A DNA stretch of 42,553 nucleotides from an uncultured Treponema sp. GTDB taxonomy: Bacteria; Spirochaetota; Spirochaetia; Treponematales; Treponemataceae. The notes beneath the pieces were generated by a model. The model did not search any database. It was given only the letters and a program-made list of their open reading frames with translations, and was not told the DNA's origin. The first letter of the stretch is position 1; every line of letters begins with the position of its first letter. This document shows positions 1-7,337 of this stretch, in pieces. Location: NCBI GenBank assembly GCA_946631855.1, contig CAMPAL010000008.1:1-42553 (forward strand), read 5' to 3'. Position numbers and translations under genes: made by a program.

Positions 1-1133
1 TTCATAGCTTCCCAGTACATACCCATTTCTGGAATAGATGGCATTGGGAAAGCATAATCCAGCTGAGCCATAAAGCCTGCAAGATATGGTGAAGAAACTT
101 TAACATTGATAGAAGGAACTGTTCCTGTCAAATCGAAGCGGAGTTTCTGCATTTCTGCTGTAAGAAGGAATTCTCCAAATTCGTTTGCTTCTTCTGGGTG
201 TTCTGAATAAGCTGAAACGAACATAGCACGAGTTCCAGAGAATGATGCCGCTGGGCTTGTATTTCCTGGAAGTGAAGGAAGAGTTGTTACACCAAAGTTG
301 ATTCCTGCATTTTCAAATGGAACAACATTCCAAAGTCCTGTGATATGCATAGCGGCATTTCCAGACTGGAATGCGGCATCAGCAGTAGAAGTGTCAAGGT
401 CAGCAGCAGGAACATCAAGTGCAGAACGGAGTGTTTTGAAGAAGGTCATACCTTTTACAGATTCGTCAGAATTGATGTTTGTATTTGTTGTGTCAGTTCC
501 ACTTTCGCCAAAAAGTCTGTTTCCGTTTGAAGTTGTAAAGATGATTGTGTAGTAGCCGTTTCCAACATCCATTACAAAACCAAATTTTCCAGGATTTTTA
601 GCATTAAAATCTTTTGCCCATTTTGCAAGATCATCCCAGGTTTTTGGAACGTCATTTTCAGAAATCAAATCCTTGTTATAGAAAAGGGCATAAGTTTCTG
701 CAGATACTGGATAACCATACATTGTTCCGTCATATGTAAGAGCAGTTGAACAAGCTCCAAGAACTTCTGCTTTTACTTTGTCTGGATTTGCAGTTGGAAG
801 AACGTGTCCACCACTAACCAGAGAACCAAGTCTATCATGAGGAGCAGCGAACAAATCTGGACCTACTCCAGCTGGGCCATCAAGGGCAATCTGAGTAATT
901 GCATCTCCAAGTTCAACGTTTACATATTCAATTGTTACATTTGGGTGAGTTTTTGTAAAAGCCTGACCTGCCTGCTTAATAAATTCATCAGGACCATCAG
1001 CCGATTCCCAAACTTTAAGAACAACCTTTTGGCCAGATTTTGAACTCTTAGCACCGTCTTTTTTTGAACATCCAGCTAAAGCCAACATACCAATTGCAGC
1101 AATAGCAACAGTTTTTATTAATTTTTTGTTCAT
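1..1133 (-). CDS. ABC transporter sugar-binding lipoprotein (MalE-like), 3' end outside window
   Basis: Extracellular solute-binding protein of the family 1 (maltose/oligosaccharide) type, expected to be lipid-anchored and to deliver a sugar to an ABC permease. The start at 1133 has a strong ribosome site (AGGAGG at 1139-1144). The protein opens with a lysine-rich signal and a lipobox ending in LAGC. It then shows VWESADGPDEFIKQ, GPDLFAAPHDRLGSL, the YGYPVSAETYALFYNKDL block and the GNAAMHITGLW block, all typical of maltose-type binding proteins. 377 codons are visible; only the C-terminus is missing. It lies 25 bases after the stop of lacI on the same strand, so the two are probably cotranscribed. 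The substrate cannot be read from the sequence. Confidence 0.9.
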   Translation of the reverse strand, partial: MNKKLIKTVAIAAIGMLALAGCSKKDGAKSSKSGQKVVLKVWESADGPDEFIKQAGQAFTKTHPNVTIEYVNVELGDAITQIALDGPAGVGPDLFAAPHDRLGSLVSGGHVLPTANPDKVKAEVLGACSTALTYDGTMYGYPVSAETYALFYNKDLISENDVPKTWDDLAKWAKDFNAKNPGKFGFVMDVGNGYYTIIFTTSNGNRLFGESGTDTTNTNINSDESVKGMTFFKTLRSALDVPAADLDTSTADAAFQSGNAAMHITGLWNVVPFENAGINFGVTTLPSLPGNTSPAASFSGTRAMFVSAYSEHPEEANEFGEFLLTAEMQKLRFDLTGTVPSINVKVSSPYLAGFMAQLDYAFPMPSIPEMGMYWEAM

Positions 1134-1158
1134 TCTAACCTCCTACGAACAAATAAAT

Positions 1159-2199
1159 TTAACAAGATTTTCTTTCTACAATTTCAGATGGAAGTGTGAT
1201 GTTTATGGCATCATCATTTTGTCCAACCTGATTTTGTATTATCATTTCGACAGCCTTATGACCCATTAGTTTTTTCTGCACATTCATAGTTGTCAAAGGT
1301 GGATTTGTAAAAGCTGACATTTCAATATTATCTATACTCACAAGAGCAACTTTTTCTGGAACTGGAATTGAAGCTTCGTTCAGATAATGCAAAATACCAA
1401 TTGCAACTTCATCTGAACCGCAAACTATTGCCCGAGGAAGTTTCCCTTTTTCTGCAATTTTGACAATTTCTTCATAAGCCGAAGGAGCATCCGACGCATT
1501 TGCAAGATAAAATTCTTTAAGAACTGCATTCAAGTTTTTTCGTAAAAGAGCATGCTGAACACCAAAGACTCGTTCGTCATCCTGGCCAATATAGGCAATA
1601 TCTGTATAACCTTTTTTGATTAAGAATTCTGTGGCATTTTTTGCAGTTTCCTGGCGGTCAAACAAAATGCTGGTAAGTCCTTCGTGTTTCCATTCTAGAC
1701 AAAGTGTTTTATTTATTTTTGATTTAATTTTTTTGATAATTTCTTCATCTTCATCATCTTTAATTGCCCGGTTATTTGCCAGCAAAATTACAGACCCAAT
1801 TGATTCAGGGTGGATTAAATCATTAAACAAAAGAGGATTTTTAAGTTCATTAAAAAAGCGGATAAATTTTACATTGTAATTATTTTCGTGAGCGGCTGAA
1901 TAAATGCCAGAAATAATTTCTGTATAAAAAGGACGGAGAAAATCGCTTTCGTTACTAAGAACAATTCCAATATTTTTTGAAGCAAAGGCCTGGTCTCCCA
2001 ACTGTAAAGCCTGGGCAGCCTTGTTTGGACGATAGCCCAATTCCTCTATAACCTTAAGAATCCTTTGCCGTGTTTCTGGTGCTACCGAACGTTCTGTATT
2101 CCCGCTGATGACATAACTAACCATACTACGGGTAACACCTGCTGCTTTGGCAACATCATTTTGAGTAACATTTGTTTTAGATTCCTTTTTAGAACTCAT
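1159..2199 (-). CDS. LacI-family transcriptional regulator
   Basis: Sugar-responsive repressor: an N-terminal LacI helix-turn-helix (TQNDVAKAAGVTRSMVSYVISG) with the hinge RPNKAAQAL, then a periplasmic-binding-protein-like effector domain of about 280 residues. I chose ATG 2199 (about 346 residues). An in-frame GTG at 2223 lies inside a perfect palindrome and has no ribosome site, while AAAGG stands 8 bases before ATG 2199. The gene heads an apparent two-gene unit with the binding-protein gene at 1-1133, so it probably controls that transporter and itself. The effector is unknown. Confidence 0.9.
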   Translation of the reverse strand: MSSKKESKTNVTQNDVAKAAGVTRSMVSYVISGNTERSVAPETRQRILKVIEELGYRPNKAAQALQLGDQAFASKNIGIVLSNESDFLRPFYTEIISGIYSAAHENNYNVKFIRFFNELKNPLLFNDLIHPESIGSVILLANNRAIKDDEDEEIIKKIKSKINKTLCLEWKHEGLTSILFDRQETAKNATEFLIKKGYTDIAYIGQDDERVFGVQHALLRKNLNAVLKEFYLANASDAPSAYEEIVKIAEKGKLPRAIVCGSDEVAIGILHYLNEASIPVPEKVALVSIDNIEMSAFTNPPLTTMNVQKKLMGHKAVEMIIQNQVGQNDDAINITLPSEIVERKSC

Positions 2200-2215
2200 A
2201 CTATCAACCTTTGTT

Positions 2216-2231
2216 GTCAACACGTGTTGAC
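2216..2231. promoter_or_regulatory. Perfect 16-bp palindromic operator upstream of lacI
   Basis: GTCAACACGTGTTGAC is a perfect palindrome with a central CG, the classic form of a LacI-family operator. It lies between the predicted -10 box (2242-2247) and the ATG at 2199, just downstream of the predicted transcription start, where bound repressor would block transcription. Autoregulation is inferred from this position. Confidence 0.75.
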
Positions 2232-2241
2232 TATATTTTTT

Positions 2242-2269
2242 ATTCTAAATCAGAATCTTTAATTGTCAA
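2242..2269 (-). promoter_or_regulatory. Sigma-70 promoter of lacI and the sugar-binding gene
   Basis: On the minus strand, TTGACA (2264-2269), a 16-base spacer and TAGAAT (2242-2247). The palindromic operator follows immediately downstream. Confidence 0.65.
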
Positions 2270-2281
2270 ATTTAAATTTTG

Positions 2282-3934
2282 TTATTTCTGATAATTTGTA
2301 ACAGCTTCTGTAATTAATGGAATCAGCTGTTTTTTTCTAGAAACAACACCCTGGAGATAGAAAACTTTATCTTCCATCTTTGGCCAGCTTATAAATGGTT
2401 CGAACTTTGGATCGTAATCTATTAAAAGAATACTGGAAAGTTTTGTAATATCAGTAACAAGCAGACAAGAGAAGAGAGCCTTGTGAGCACGACGTTCAAG
2501 AGAAAGCTCCTTCATAAAGTCGGCCTTGCGGTCCATAACTTCCTTAGGATTTCCAACTTCAATCTGACTTGCGGTATATGAAACCTTACCTTCAACATAT
2601 TCCTTCATATCCTGGTGGATTAAATCAGAAGCTTCACGTCCCTTGATATTACTTCCTGCAATCAGAATTTCATTTCCCAACTGCTTGTAGTCTAAATCTG
2701 TAATTCCAGAAAGATATTCCACCATATCCCGGTCTACATCTGTTGTTGTGGCAGACTGCAAAATCAAAGTATCAGACAAAATTCCGCAGAGTAAAAGTGG
2801 AGCAATATCTTTTGGAATTGGAATTTTATATTCTTTATAAAGACCTGCAATCTGAGTAGCTGTAGAACCAACTGGACGATTGATAAAGGTAATTGGATTT
2901 TTTGTTGGGATTGCACCAATTCTGTGGTGGTCAATTACTTCCTGAATCACATAATGTTCAACACCTTCCACCGCCTGAGTTATTTCATTGTGGTCCACAA
3001 GAATAACTTCGATATTTGGTTCCTTCATCAAATCATGTTCAGAAATAATACCAATTACCTTGTTTTCCTCATCCACCACCGGAAGGTACTTACAATGAGC
3101 ATCTTTAAGAATATCCTTAATTTTTGCAACCGAATCGTTTATTGCAACAGTTTTAATTTCTGCATCACCCATAACACTTACAGGCATAGAATAAGCAATA
3201 AGCATAGATGTAGGTGATGTAGAATAAGGGCTGACAATTACAGAAACTCCATTTTTTTCTGCAAGCTCCCTTAATTCTTTATCAATAACACATCCACTGG
3301 TTGTAATAAGGAGTTTTACTTTATGTTCAATACAAAGCTTGTGAATATCATCTCTATCCGAAGCAATAACAATAATATTTTCAGAAGAATGAGCTTCAAG
3401 TCTTTTTACAAAAGTCTCAACTGATGATGAACCAACATGAATTGAAGCCTTAAAAGTCTTATCTCCATCATTTACAATAAGAGGCTGAGCATTTAAAGTT
3501 TTCAAAATAAGATTGATTGAAGTTGTAAATGAATGCTTTTTTTCAGGATTGAGGATTGTAAGAACCCCTTTTGCAAATCCAGAGTAATGCAAAAGTGAAA
3601 GATATTTTCCGTTCTTATCAACAACTGGCATAACTCTGATTTCTGTTTTTTCCATTCGTCCAATGGCTTCCCAGACAGAAACATCTTCCTGTACAGTTTC
3701 AACATTATCCTGCATAAAATATTTTACCTTTGGAATAAGGTCTGGAATATATTCTGGTTTTGGAAGTCCAAATTTTTCAAAAATATAACGGGTCTGAGGA
3801 TTCAAATGACCTGCACGGGCAGCGATGTATTCTGGATGACCCAGCAAATTCTTTAATCTTGCATAACCAACAGCTGAAACAACAGCATCTGTGTCGGGAT
3901 TTTTGTGTCCAATAATATAAACTGTCTTTTTCAT
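2282..3934 (-). CDS. Putative manganese-dependent inorganic pyrophosphatase with CBS and DRTGG domains
   Basis: Family II (DHH) pyrophosphatase, splitting PPi to phosphate in the cytoplasm. With the start at 3934 it is 550 residues. The DHH catalytic domain is interrupted: GHKNPDTD at 9-16; a first CBS about 70-125; a DRTGG-like region about 135-245; a second CBS about 250-305; then VDHNE (313-317), DHHRIG (335-340) and SDT (387-389). The DHHA2 domain ends with the substrate-binding SRKKQ (532-536). CBS/DRTGG pyrophosphatases are known to be regulated by adenine nucleotides, including diadenosine polyphosphates. The in-frame GTG/ATG extension to 3973 runs into the promoter. No good ribosome site precedes 3934, and a -10 box ends 7 bases upstream, so the message may be leaderless. 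It diverges from galK. Confidence 0.93.
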   Translation of the reverse strand: MKKTVYIIGHKNPDTDAVVSAVGYARLKNLLGHPEYIAARAGHLNPQTRYIFEKFGLPKPEYIPDLIPKVKYFMQDNVETVQEDVSVWEAIGRMEKTEIRVMPVVDKNGKYLSLLHYSGFAKGVLTILNPEKKHSFTTSINLILKTLNAQPLIVNDGDKTFKASIHVGSSSVETFVKRLEAHSSENIIVIASDRDDIHKLCIEHKVKLLITTSGCVIDKELRELAEKNGVSVIVSPYSTSPTSMLIAYSMPVSVMGDAEIKTVAINDSVAKIKDILKDAHCKYLPVVDEENKVIGIISEHDLMKEPNIEVILVDHNEITQAVEGVEHYVIQEVIDHHRIGAIPTKNPITFINRPVGSTATQIAGLYKEYKIPIPKDIAPLLLCGILSDTLILQSATTTDVDRDMVEYLSGITDLDYKQLGNEILIAGSNIKGREASDLIHQDMKEYVEGKVSYTASQIEVGNPKEVMDRKADFMKELSLERRAHKALFSCLLVTDITKLSSILLIDYDPKFEPFISWPKMEDKVFYLQGVVSRKKQLIPLITEAVTNYQK

Positions 3935-3941
3935 ATAAAAT

Positions 3942-3970
3942 ATCTTACCCTTTCCCTTGGAATTGTTCAA
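3942..3970 (-). promoter_or_regulatory. Promoter of the pyrophosphatase gene, leaderless geometry
   Basis: On the minus strand, TTGAAC (3965-3970), a 17-base spacer and TAAGAT (3942-3947). Only 7 bases separate the -10 box from ATG 3934, so transcription would begin at or next to the start codon. The box overlaps the galK promoter on the other strand. Confidence 0.5.
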
Positions 3971-3985
3971 CAAAAGTTCTATACT
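3957..3985 (+). promoter_or_regulatory. galK promoter
   Basis: TTGGAA (3957-3962), a 17-base spacer and TATACT (3980-3985). The leader is about 25 bases, with AAGGGAT before ATG 4018. It overlaps the divergent pyrophosphatase promoter, so the two may compete for polymerase. Confidence 0.6.
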
Positions 3986-4017
3986 CCCATTTAAATGCTT
4001 TTTTTAAGGGATAAAAT

Positions 4018-5205
4018 ATGATTGAAAAGACAACTGTAACTCCAGAACTTTTAAAAGAAAACTTTTTAAAAATTTATGGACCAGGAGAGGGAATCAGAAT
4101 GTTCGCTTCTCCAGCAAGAATTAACATTATCGGAGAACATATTGATTACAATGGTGGAAAAGTTTTTCCTGCTGCGATCGACAAATATCTTTACTGTGCA
4201 ATAAGAAAAAGAGCTGACTCAAAAATTATTTACAACGATCTTTTCTTCCCTGGAACTTTTGAATTTACAACAGATACAGACTTTAAGTTTGATAAAGCAA
4301 ATGATTATGCAAACTTTTTAAACGGCATTCTTTCCTGCATGAAAAAGCGCGGTCTTAAGTTTGACACAGGCTTTGACTGTCTGATTGCAAGTAACGTTCC
4401 TTCTGCAGGCGGCATTTCCTCTTCATCAGCTTTGGAATGCGGATTTGCCTGGGCTGTAAGCGAAACTTACGGATTCAACATTTCACGCAAAGACATTGCA
4501 TTGATGGGGCAGCAGTCTGAACATGAATTTATGAACGTAAACTGCGGAATTATGGACCAGTACATTATTGCTACAGGAAAAAAAGATACTGCTGAAGTTC
4601 TGGACTGTGCAAAAATTGAACACGAATACGTACCATTAAATCTTGGTGATTATCGTTTTGTTGTAATGAACACCAAGAAACAGAGAAAACTTGCTGATTC
4701 AAAATACAACGAAAGACGATCTCAGTGCGAAGAAGGACTTGCTATTCTTAATAAGGCTGGTGTTAATATTCCAGATCTTTGTAGTCTTTCAGTTGCAGAA
4801 TTCGAAAAAGTTGGATCTGCTATAAAAGATGATGTAATTTACCGCCGCGTAAGACACTGTGTAACAGAAATGGACAGAGTTCTTAAAGCTGTAGATGCCC
4901 TTAAAGCCGATAATCTCAAAGAACTTGGACAGCTTTTATACGCTTCTCACAAATCTTTGAAGGAAGATTACGAAGTTACAGGTCTTGAACTTGATACACT
5001 GGTTGATTTGGCTTCAAAAGAAGAAGGCTGTATCGGGGCCAGAATGACTGGAGCCGGCTTTGGTGGATGTGCAATTGCTCTTGTTCACAAAGACCATGTT
5101 GAAAACTTTATCAAAAACGTTGGACAGGGCTACAAAGAAGTTGTAGGTTACGAAGGAGCTTTCTTTGGATGTTCTTCCGGCGACGGTGTAAGAGAAATTA
5201 AATAG
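4018..5205 (+). CDS. galK: Galactokinase
   Basis: Phosphorylates alpha-D-galactose at C1 with ATP, the entry step of the Leloir pathway. At 395 residues it has the usual length. GHMP-kinase marks: the galactokinase signature GEHIDYNGG (39-47), the ATP loop PSAGGISSSSALE (128-140), the catalytic aspartate in CGIMDQ (D180), and the C-terminal GARMTGAGFGG. AAGGGAT precedes the ATG. No other Leloir gene (galT, galE) is adjacent. A beta-galactosidase further along the window could supply its substrate. A strong bidirectional terminator follows. Confidence 0.96.
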   Translation: MIEKTTVTPELLKENFLKIYGPGEGIRMFASPARINIIGEHIDYNGGKVFPAAIDKYLYCAIRKRADSKIIYNDLFFPGTFEFTTDTDFKFDKANDYANFLNGILSCMKKRGLKFDTGFDCLIASNVPSAGGISSSSALECGFAWAVSETYGFNISRKDIALMGQQSEHEFMNVNCGIMDQYIIATGKKDTAEVLDCAKIEHEYVPLNLGDYRFVVMNTKKQRKLADSKYNERRSQCEEGLAILNKAGVNIPDLCSLSVAEFEKVGSAIKDDVIYRRVRHCVTEMDRVLKAVDALKADNLKELGQLLYASHKSLKEDYEVTGLELDTLVDLASKEEGCIGARMTGAGFGGCAIALVHKDHVENFIKNVGQGYKEVVGYEGAFFGCSSGDGVREIK

Positions 5206-5221
5206 GATAAAATCCCCCAAA

Positions 5222-5279
5222 AAAAAGGACTGTCCTGGAAGTTAGTTTCATCAAAACTTCACCCGGGACAGTCCTTTTT
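5222..5279. terminator. Bidirectional intrinsic terminator between galK and the symporter gene
   Basis: Arms AAAAAGGACTGTCC (5222-5235) and GGACAGTCCTTTTT (5266-5279) are perfect complements, with a further GAAGTT/AACTTC pairing inside the loop. A-tract and T-tract flank the stem, so it works for galK (+) and for the symporter (-). Confidence 0.85.
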
Positions 5280-5304
5280 AGTTTAACCTGAAATTAATTC
5301 AGGA

Positions 5305-6747
5305 TTATTGTAATTTTGGATAACGATTGAAGTAATCCTTTGTTTCTTTAGCTGCAACACCAGAAAGTACAATCAAAGAAATACAGTTAGGAATTGCCAT
5401 CAAACCATTTGTAATATCAGCAATTGTCCAAACCTGTTTGATTGTAAAGTAAGGTCCAATAAATACAGCTGCAATGTAAAGCCAGCGGAAAATCTTAACA
5501 ATTATCATATTTCCTTTTGACAAGTATTCAAGACAACGTTCTGAGTAGTAGTCCCAGCCAAGAATTGTTGTAAATGCAAAGAATACCAGACAAAGCATAA
5601 GAAGGAACTGTACTGAACGACCATCACCACCAAGAACTTTACTGAAAGCGGCAGAAGTCAAAGCAATACCTTCTAAATCACCAGCACCTGCAGCATCTGC
5701 TCCAGTGTAGAATGCGATTACAATTGCAAGTCCAGTCATTGTACAAATGATGATTGTATCAATGAAAGTTCCGAGCATTGAAATAATACCCTGAGCTACT
5801 GGTTCTTCTGTCTGAGCGGCAGCAGCAGCGATTGGGGCAGAACCGAGACCTGCTTCGTTAGAGAAAATACCACGAGCAACACCCTTCTGCATTGAATCTG
5901 TAACCTGCTTAAAGAGCCATCCTGTAGCACCACCAGCAAGAGCCTTGAAACCAAATGCATTCTTAAAGATTACAGCAAAAGCAGCAGGAATCCTTGTAGC
6001 ATTCATAATCAAAATTGAAAGACCAAGGAATACATACACTACAGCCATAGCTGGAACAACTTTTTCTGCAACCTTAGAAATTCTTTTTAATCCACCAATA
6101 ATTACAAGTGCAACACCAAATGTTACAAGAAGACCTGCAATTACTACAGACCATGTATAATTATTTTCAAACAATGTGAAAGCAACATGTTTCATATCTG
6201 GGTCAATTGCGTTCTGAACAGCAGTTGTAATACCAGAAATCTGTGTAAATGTACCAATACCAAAAAGACCTACACAAACACCAAAAATAGCAAACAATAC
6301 TGCAAGCCATTTCCAGCTAAAACCAGTTTTTTCTTTCATACCTTTTTCAATTGTGTAGAAAGGTCCACCAAGAACGTGTCCATCAGCAGCGTGTTCACGA
6401 TACTTTACAGCAAGCATACATTCGGCATACTTTGTTGCAGTTCCAACCAAAGCAGCAAGCCACATCCAGAAAAGAGCACCAGGTCCACCACCAGCAATAG
6501 CAGTTGCTACTCCGACAATGTTACCAGTACCAATTGTTGCAGAAAGAGCTGTACACAGAGCCTGGAAAGAAGAAACCTCCCCCTTTCCATCGCTTTTCTT
6601 AAACATTGATTTGAAACCGCGTCCGAGCTTTGTAAACTGAACACCACGCAAACGAATTGTCAACAGGATTCCTGTTGCAAGGATAAGGATGATTGTTGGA
6701 ACTCCCCAAACAAAATCATCGATTTTAGTAATAATTTCTGTAAACAT
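5305..6747 (-). CDS. Sodium:alanine/glycine symporter (AGCS family)
   Basis: Inner-membrane sodium-coupled importer of alanine or glycine, about 480 residues with many hydrophobic helices. Family marks include the N-terminal MFTEIITKIDDFVWGVP, the block ALSATIGTGNIVGVATAI with GGPGALFWMW, and SNEAGLGSAPIAAAAAQT. ATG 6747 is preferred because AAAGGA lies 10 bases upstream; an in-frame TTG at 6786 falls inside the riboswitch terminator. The glycine riboswitch upstream points to glycine as a substrate or signal, a pairing known for this family. Confidence 0.95.
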   Translation of the reverse strand: MFTEIITKIDDFVWGVPTIILILATGILLTIRLRGVQFTKLGRGFKSMFKKSDGKGEVSSFQALCTALSATIGTGNIVGVATAIAGGGPGALFWMWLAALVGTATKYAECMLAVKYREHAADGHVLGGPFYTIEKGMKEKTGFSWKWLAVLFAIFGVCVGLFGIGTFTQISGITTAVQNAIDPDMKHVAFTLFENNYTWSVVIAGLLVTFGVALVIIGGLKRISKVAEKVVPAMAVVYVFLGLSILIMNATRIPAAFAVIFKNAFGFKALAGGATGWLFKQVTDSMQKGVARGIFSNEAGLGSAPIAAAAAQTEEPVAQGIISMLGTFIDTIIICTMTGLAIVIAFYTGADAAGAGDLEGIALTSAAFSKVLGGDGRSVQFLLMLCLVFFAFTTILGWDYYSERCLEYLSKGNMIIVKIFRWLYIAAVFIGPYFTIKQVWTIADITNGLMAIPNCISLIVLSGVAAKETKDYFNRYPKLQ

Positions 6748-6763
6748 ATTACCAGCATCCTTT

Positions 6764-6805
6764 AAAAAAAAATAAGAGCCAGCCAAACTTAGTTGAACCA
6801 GCTCT
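6764..6805 (-). terminator. Riboswitch expression-platform terminator
   Basis: On the minus strand, positions 6805-6775 fold into a hairpin of about 13 pairs (AGAGC..GCTCT at the base, several G-U pairs, loop UAA). TTATTTTTTTTT (6764-6774) follows, then the AAAGGA ribosome site of the symporter. The 5' arm overlaps the CTCTTTGGAGAG segment (6802-6813), which could form a competing hairpin. This is the likely switching point. Confidence 0.6.
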
Positions 6806-6835
6806 CCAAAGAGTGATAATGGGACATTTTTTATA

Positions 6836-6920
6836 CTCTGTCCACTTTGCCTGAGATATCAGCTTTAATAGCCTTAACCCTTCGGCGCTTCATAAGGATT
6901 TATGAAGACTCTCCAGAGAA
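6836..6920 (-). ncRNA. Glycine riboswitch aptamer (gcvT element), apparently single
   Basis: Reading down the minus strand: CTCTGGAGAG (6919-6910), a variable arm, GCGCCGAAGGGTTAAGGC (about 6887-6870), and CTCAGGCAAAGTGGACAGAG (about 6855-6836). These are the conserved blocks of the glycine aptamer. Only one full aptamer is visible; a short CTCTTTGGAGAG follows and may be a ghost second aptamer, as described for singlet glycine riboswitches. The terminator and symporter gene follow directly. Glycine may stabilise a form without the terminator, giving induction, or the reverse; the sign cannot be settled by eye. Confidence 0.85.
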
Positions 6921-6994
6921 TTACATGTACAAAACACGTTGTAAATGTAACAGTAAAAAAATACCAAAAAATTGAATTGTTATCAAGACAATTA

Positions 6995-7015
6995 TTTTTG
7001 CTAAGCAAAAAGTGC
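6995..7015. repeat. Short hairpin repeat TTTTTGC-TAA-GCAAAAA
   Basis: A 7-bp perfect stem with a 3-base loop, followed by GTGC. Its reverse complement matches 27240-27261 at 20 of 22 positions (6994-7015 compared). It lies between the riboswitch and the tRNA-Cys terminator. The rest of 6921-7017 holds no gene that I can support. Confidence 0.45.
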
Positions 7016-7017
7016 GC

Positions 7018-7055
7018 AAAAAAAAAGAACTCTTCCGGATGAAAGAGTTCTTTTT
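7018..7055 (-). terminator. Terminator of tRNA-Cys
   Basis: Stem GAACTCTT (7027-7034) with AAGAGTTC (7043-7050), extended by A/T pairs. In the tRNA direction it ends in a run of nine T (7026-7018). Confidence 0.8.
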
Positions 7056-7057
7056 AA

Positions 7058-7128
7058 GGAGTGGATAGGAGTCGAACCTACCAATGATGGTTTTGCAGAC
7101 CAGTCCCTTACCGCTTGGGTACCACTCC
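7058..7128 (-). tRNA. tRNA-Cys (anticodon GCA)
   Basis: 71 bases on the minus strand with a 7-bp acceptor stem (GGAGTGG/CCACTCC), D-stem CCC/GGG, anticodon loop CTGCAAA giving GCA, and a T-arm with loop TTCGACT. The base after the acceptor stem is T, the discriminator usual for tRNA-Cys. CCA is not encoded. It has its own promoter and terminator. Confidence 0.95.
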
Positions 7129-7141
7129 AAAAGGTTGTTCA

Positions 7142-7170
7142 AATATAGCAAATACGACGTTTTATGTCAA
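7142..7170 (-). promoter_or_regulatory. tRNA-Cys promoter
   Basis: On the minus strand, TTGACA (7165-7170), a 17-base spacer and TATATT (7142-7147), 13 bases before the mature tRNA. It is close to the full sigma-70 consensus. Confidence 0.8.
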
Positions 7171-7224
7171 TGCGTATCGGGCTGTCATATGGTATTTTTT
7201 TATTTTTCTAACTATACTAAAAGA

Positions 7225-7337
7225 ACAAACAGCGGGGTTCTTTGAATGCCTGCCTGTTTTTCCATCCCGTAGAAGCTTAGCTCCGGGGTGTTTTCATATA
7301 TCTGGCTGATTAGGACCTTTCTTAATCAGCTTTTTTT
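7225..7337 (+). ncRNA. Candidate small RNA ending in an intrinsic terminator
   Basis: The plus strand between tRNA-Cys and the next gene (both on the minus strand) has a -10-like TATACT at 7213-7218, a hairpin AAAGAAC/GTTCTTT just after it, a CCCG/CGGG hairpin about 7266-7286, and a strong terminator at 7305-7337. No open frame is convincing. I do not recognise the RNA; it lacks the SRP, tmRNA and RNase P core motifs. The -35 is weak (TGGTAT), so the 5' end is approximate. No plus-strand gene follows, so it is not an attenuator leader. Confidence 0.45.
7305..7337 (+). terminator. Intrinsic terminator on the plus strand
   Basis: GCTGATTA (7305-7312) pairs with TAATCAGC (7323-7330), followed by seven T. 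On the minus strand no T-run follows the hairpin, so it acts on a plus-strand transcript. Confidence 0.8.

Noticed and set aside
2200-2206. ACTATCA next to the lacI start as a half-site of the galactosidase operator
   Set aside because: A lone 7-mer is expected several times by chance in 42 kb on two strands and it lacks the partner half.
6187-6609. A 140-codon plus-strand frame opposite the symporter gene
   Set aside because: Composition is dominated by Cys, Ser, Thr and Asn as expected from the complement of a membrane protein; no start signal or family match.
6801-6835. A second full glycine aptamer downstream of the first
   Set aside because: Only the GGAGAG-like segment is present; the GCCGAAGGG and CAGGCAAA blocks are missing before the terminator begins.
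7225-7337. SRP RNA (4.5S) or tmRNA gene
   Set aside because: The conserved SRP helix-8 core and any tmRNA tRNA-like ends are absent on both strands.
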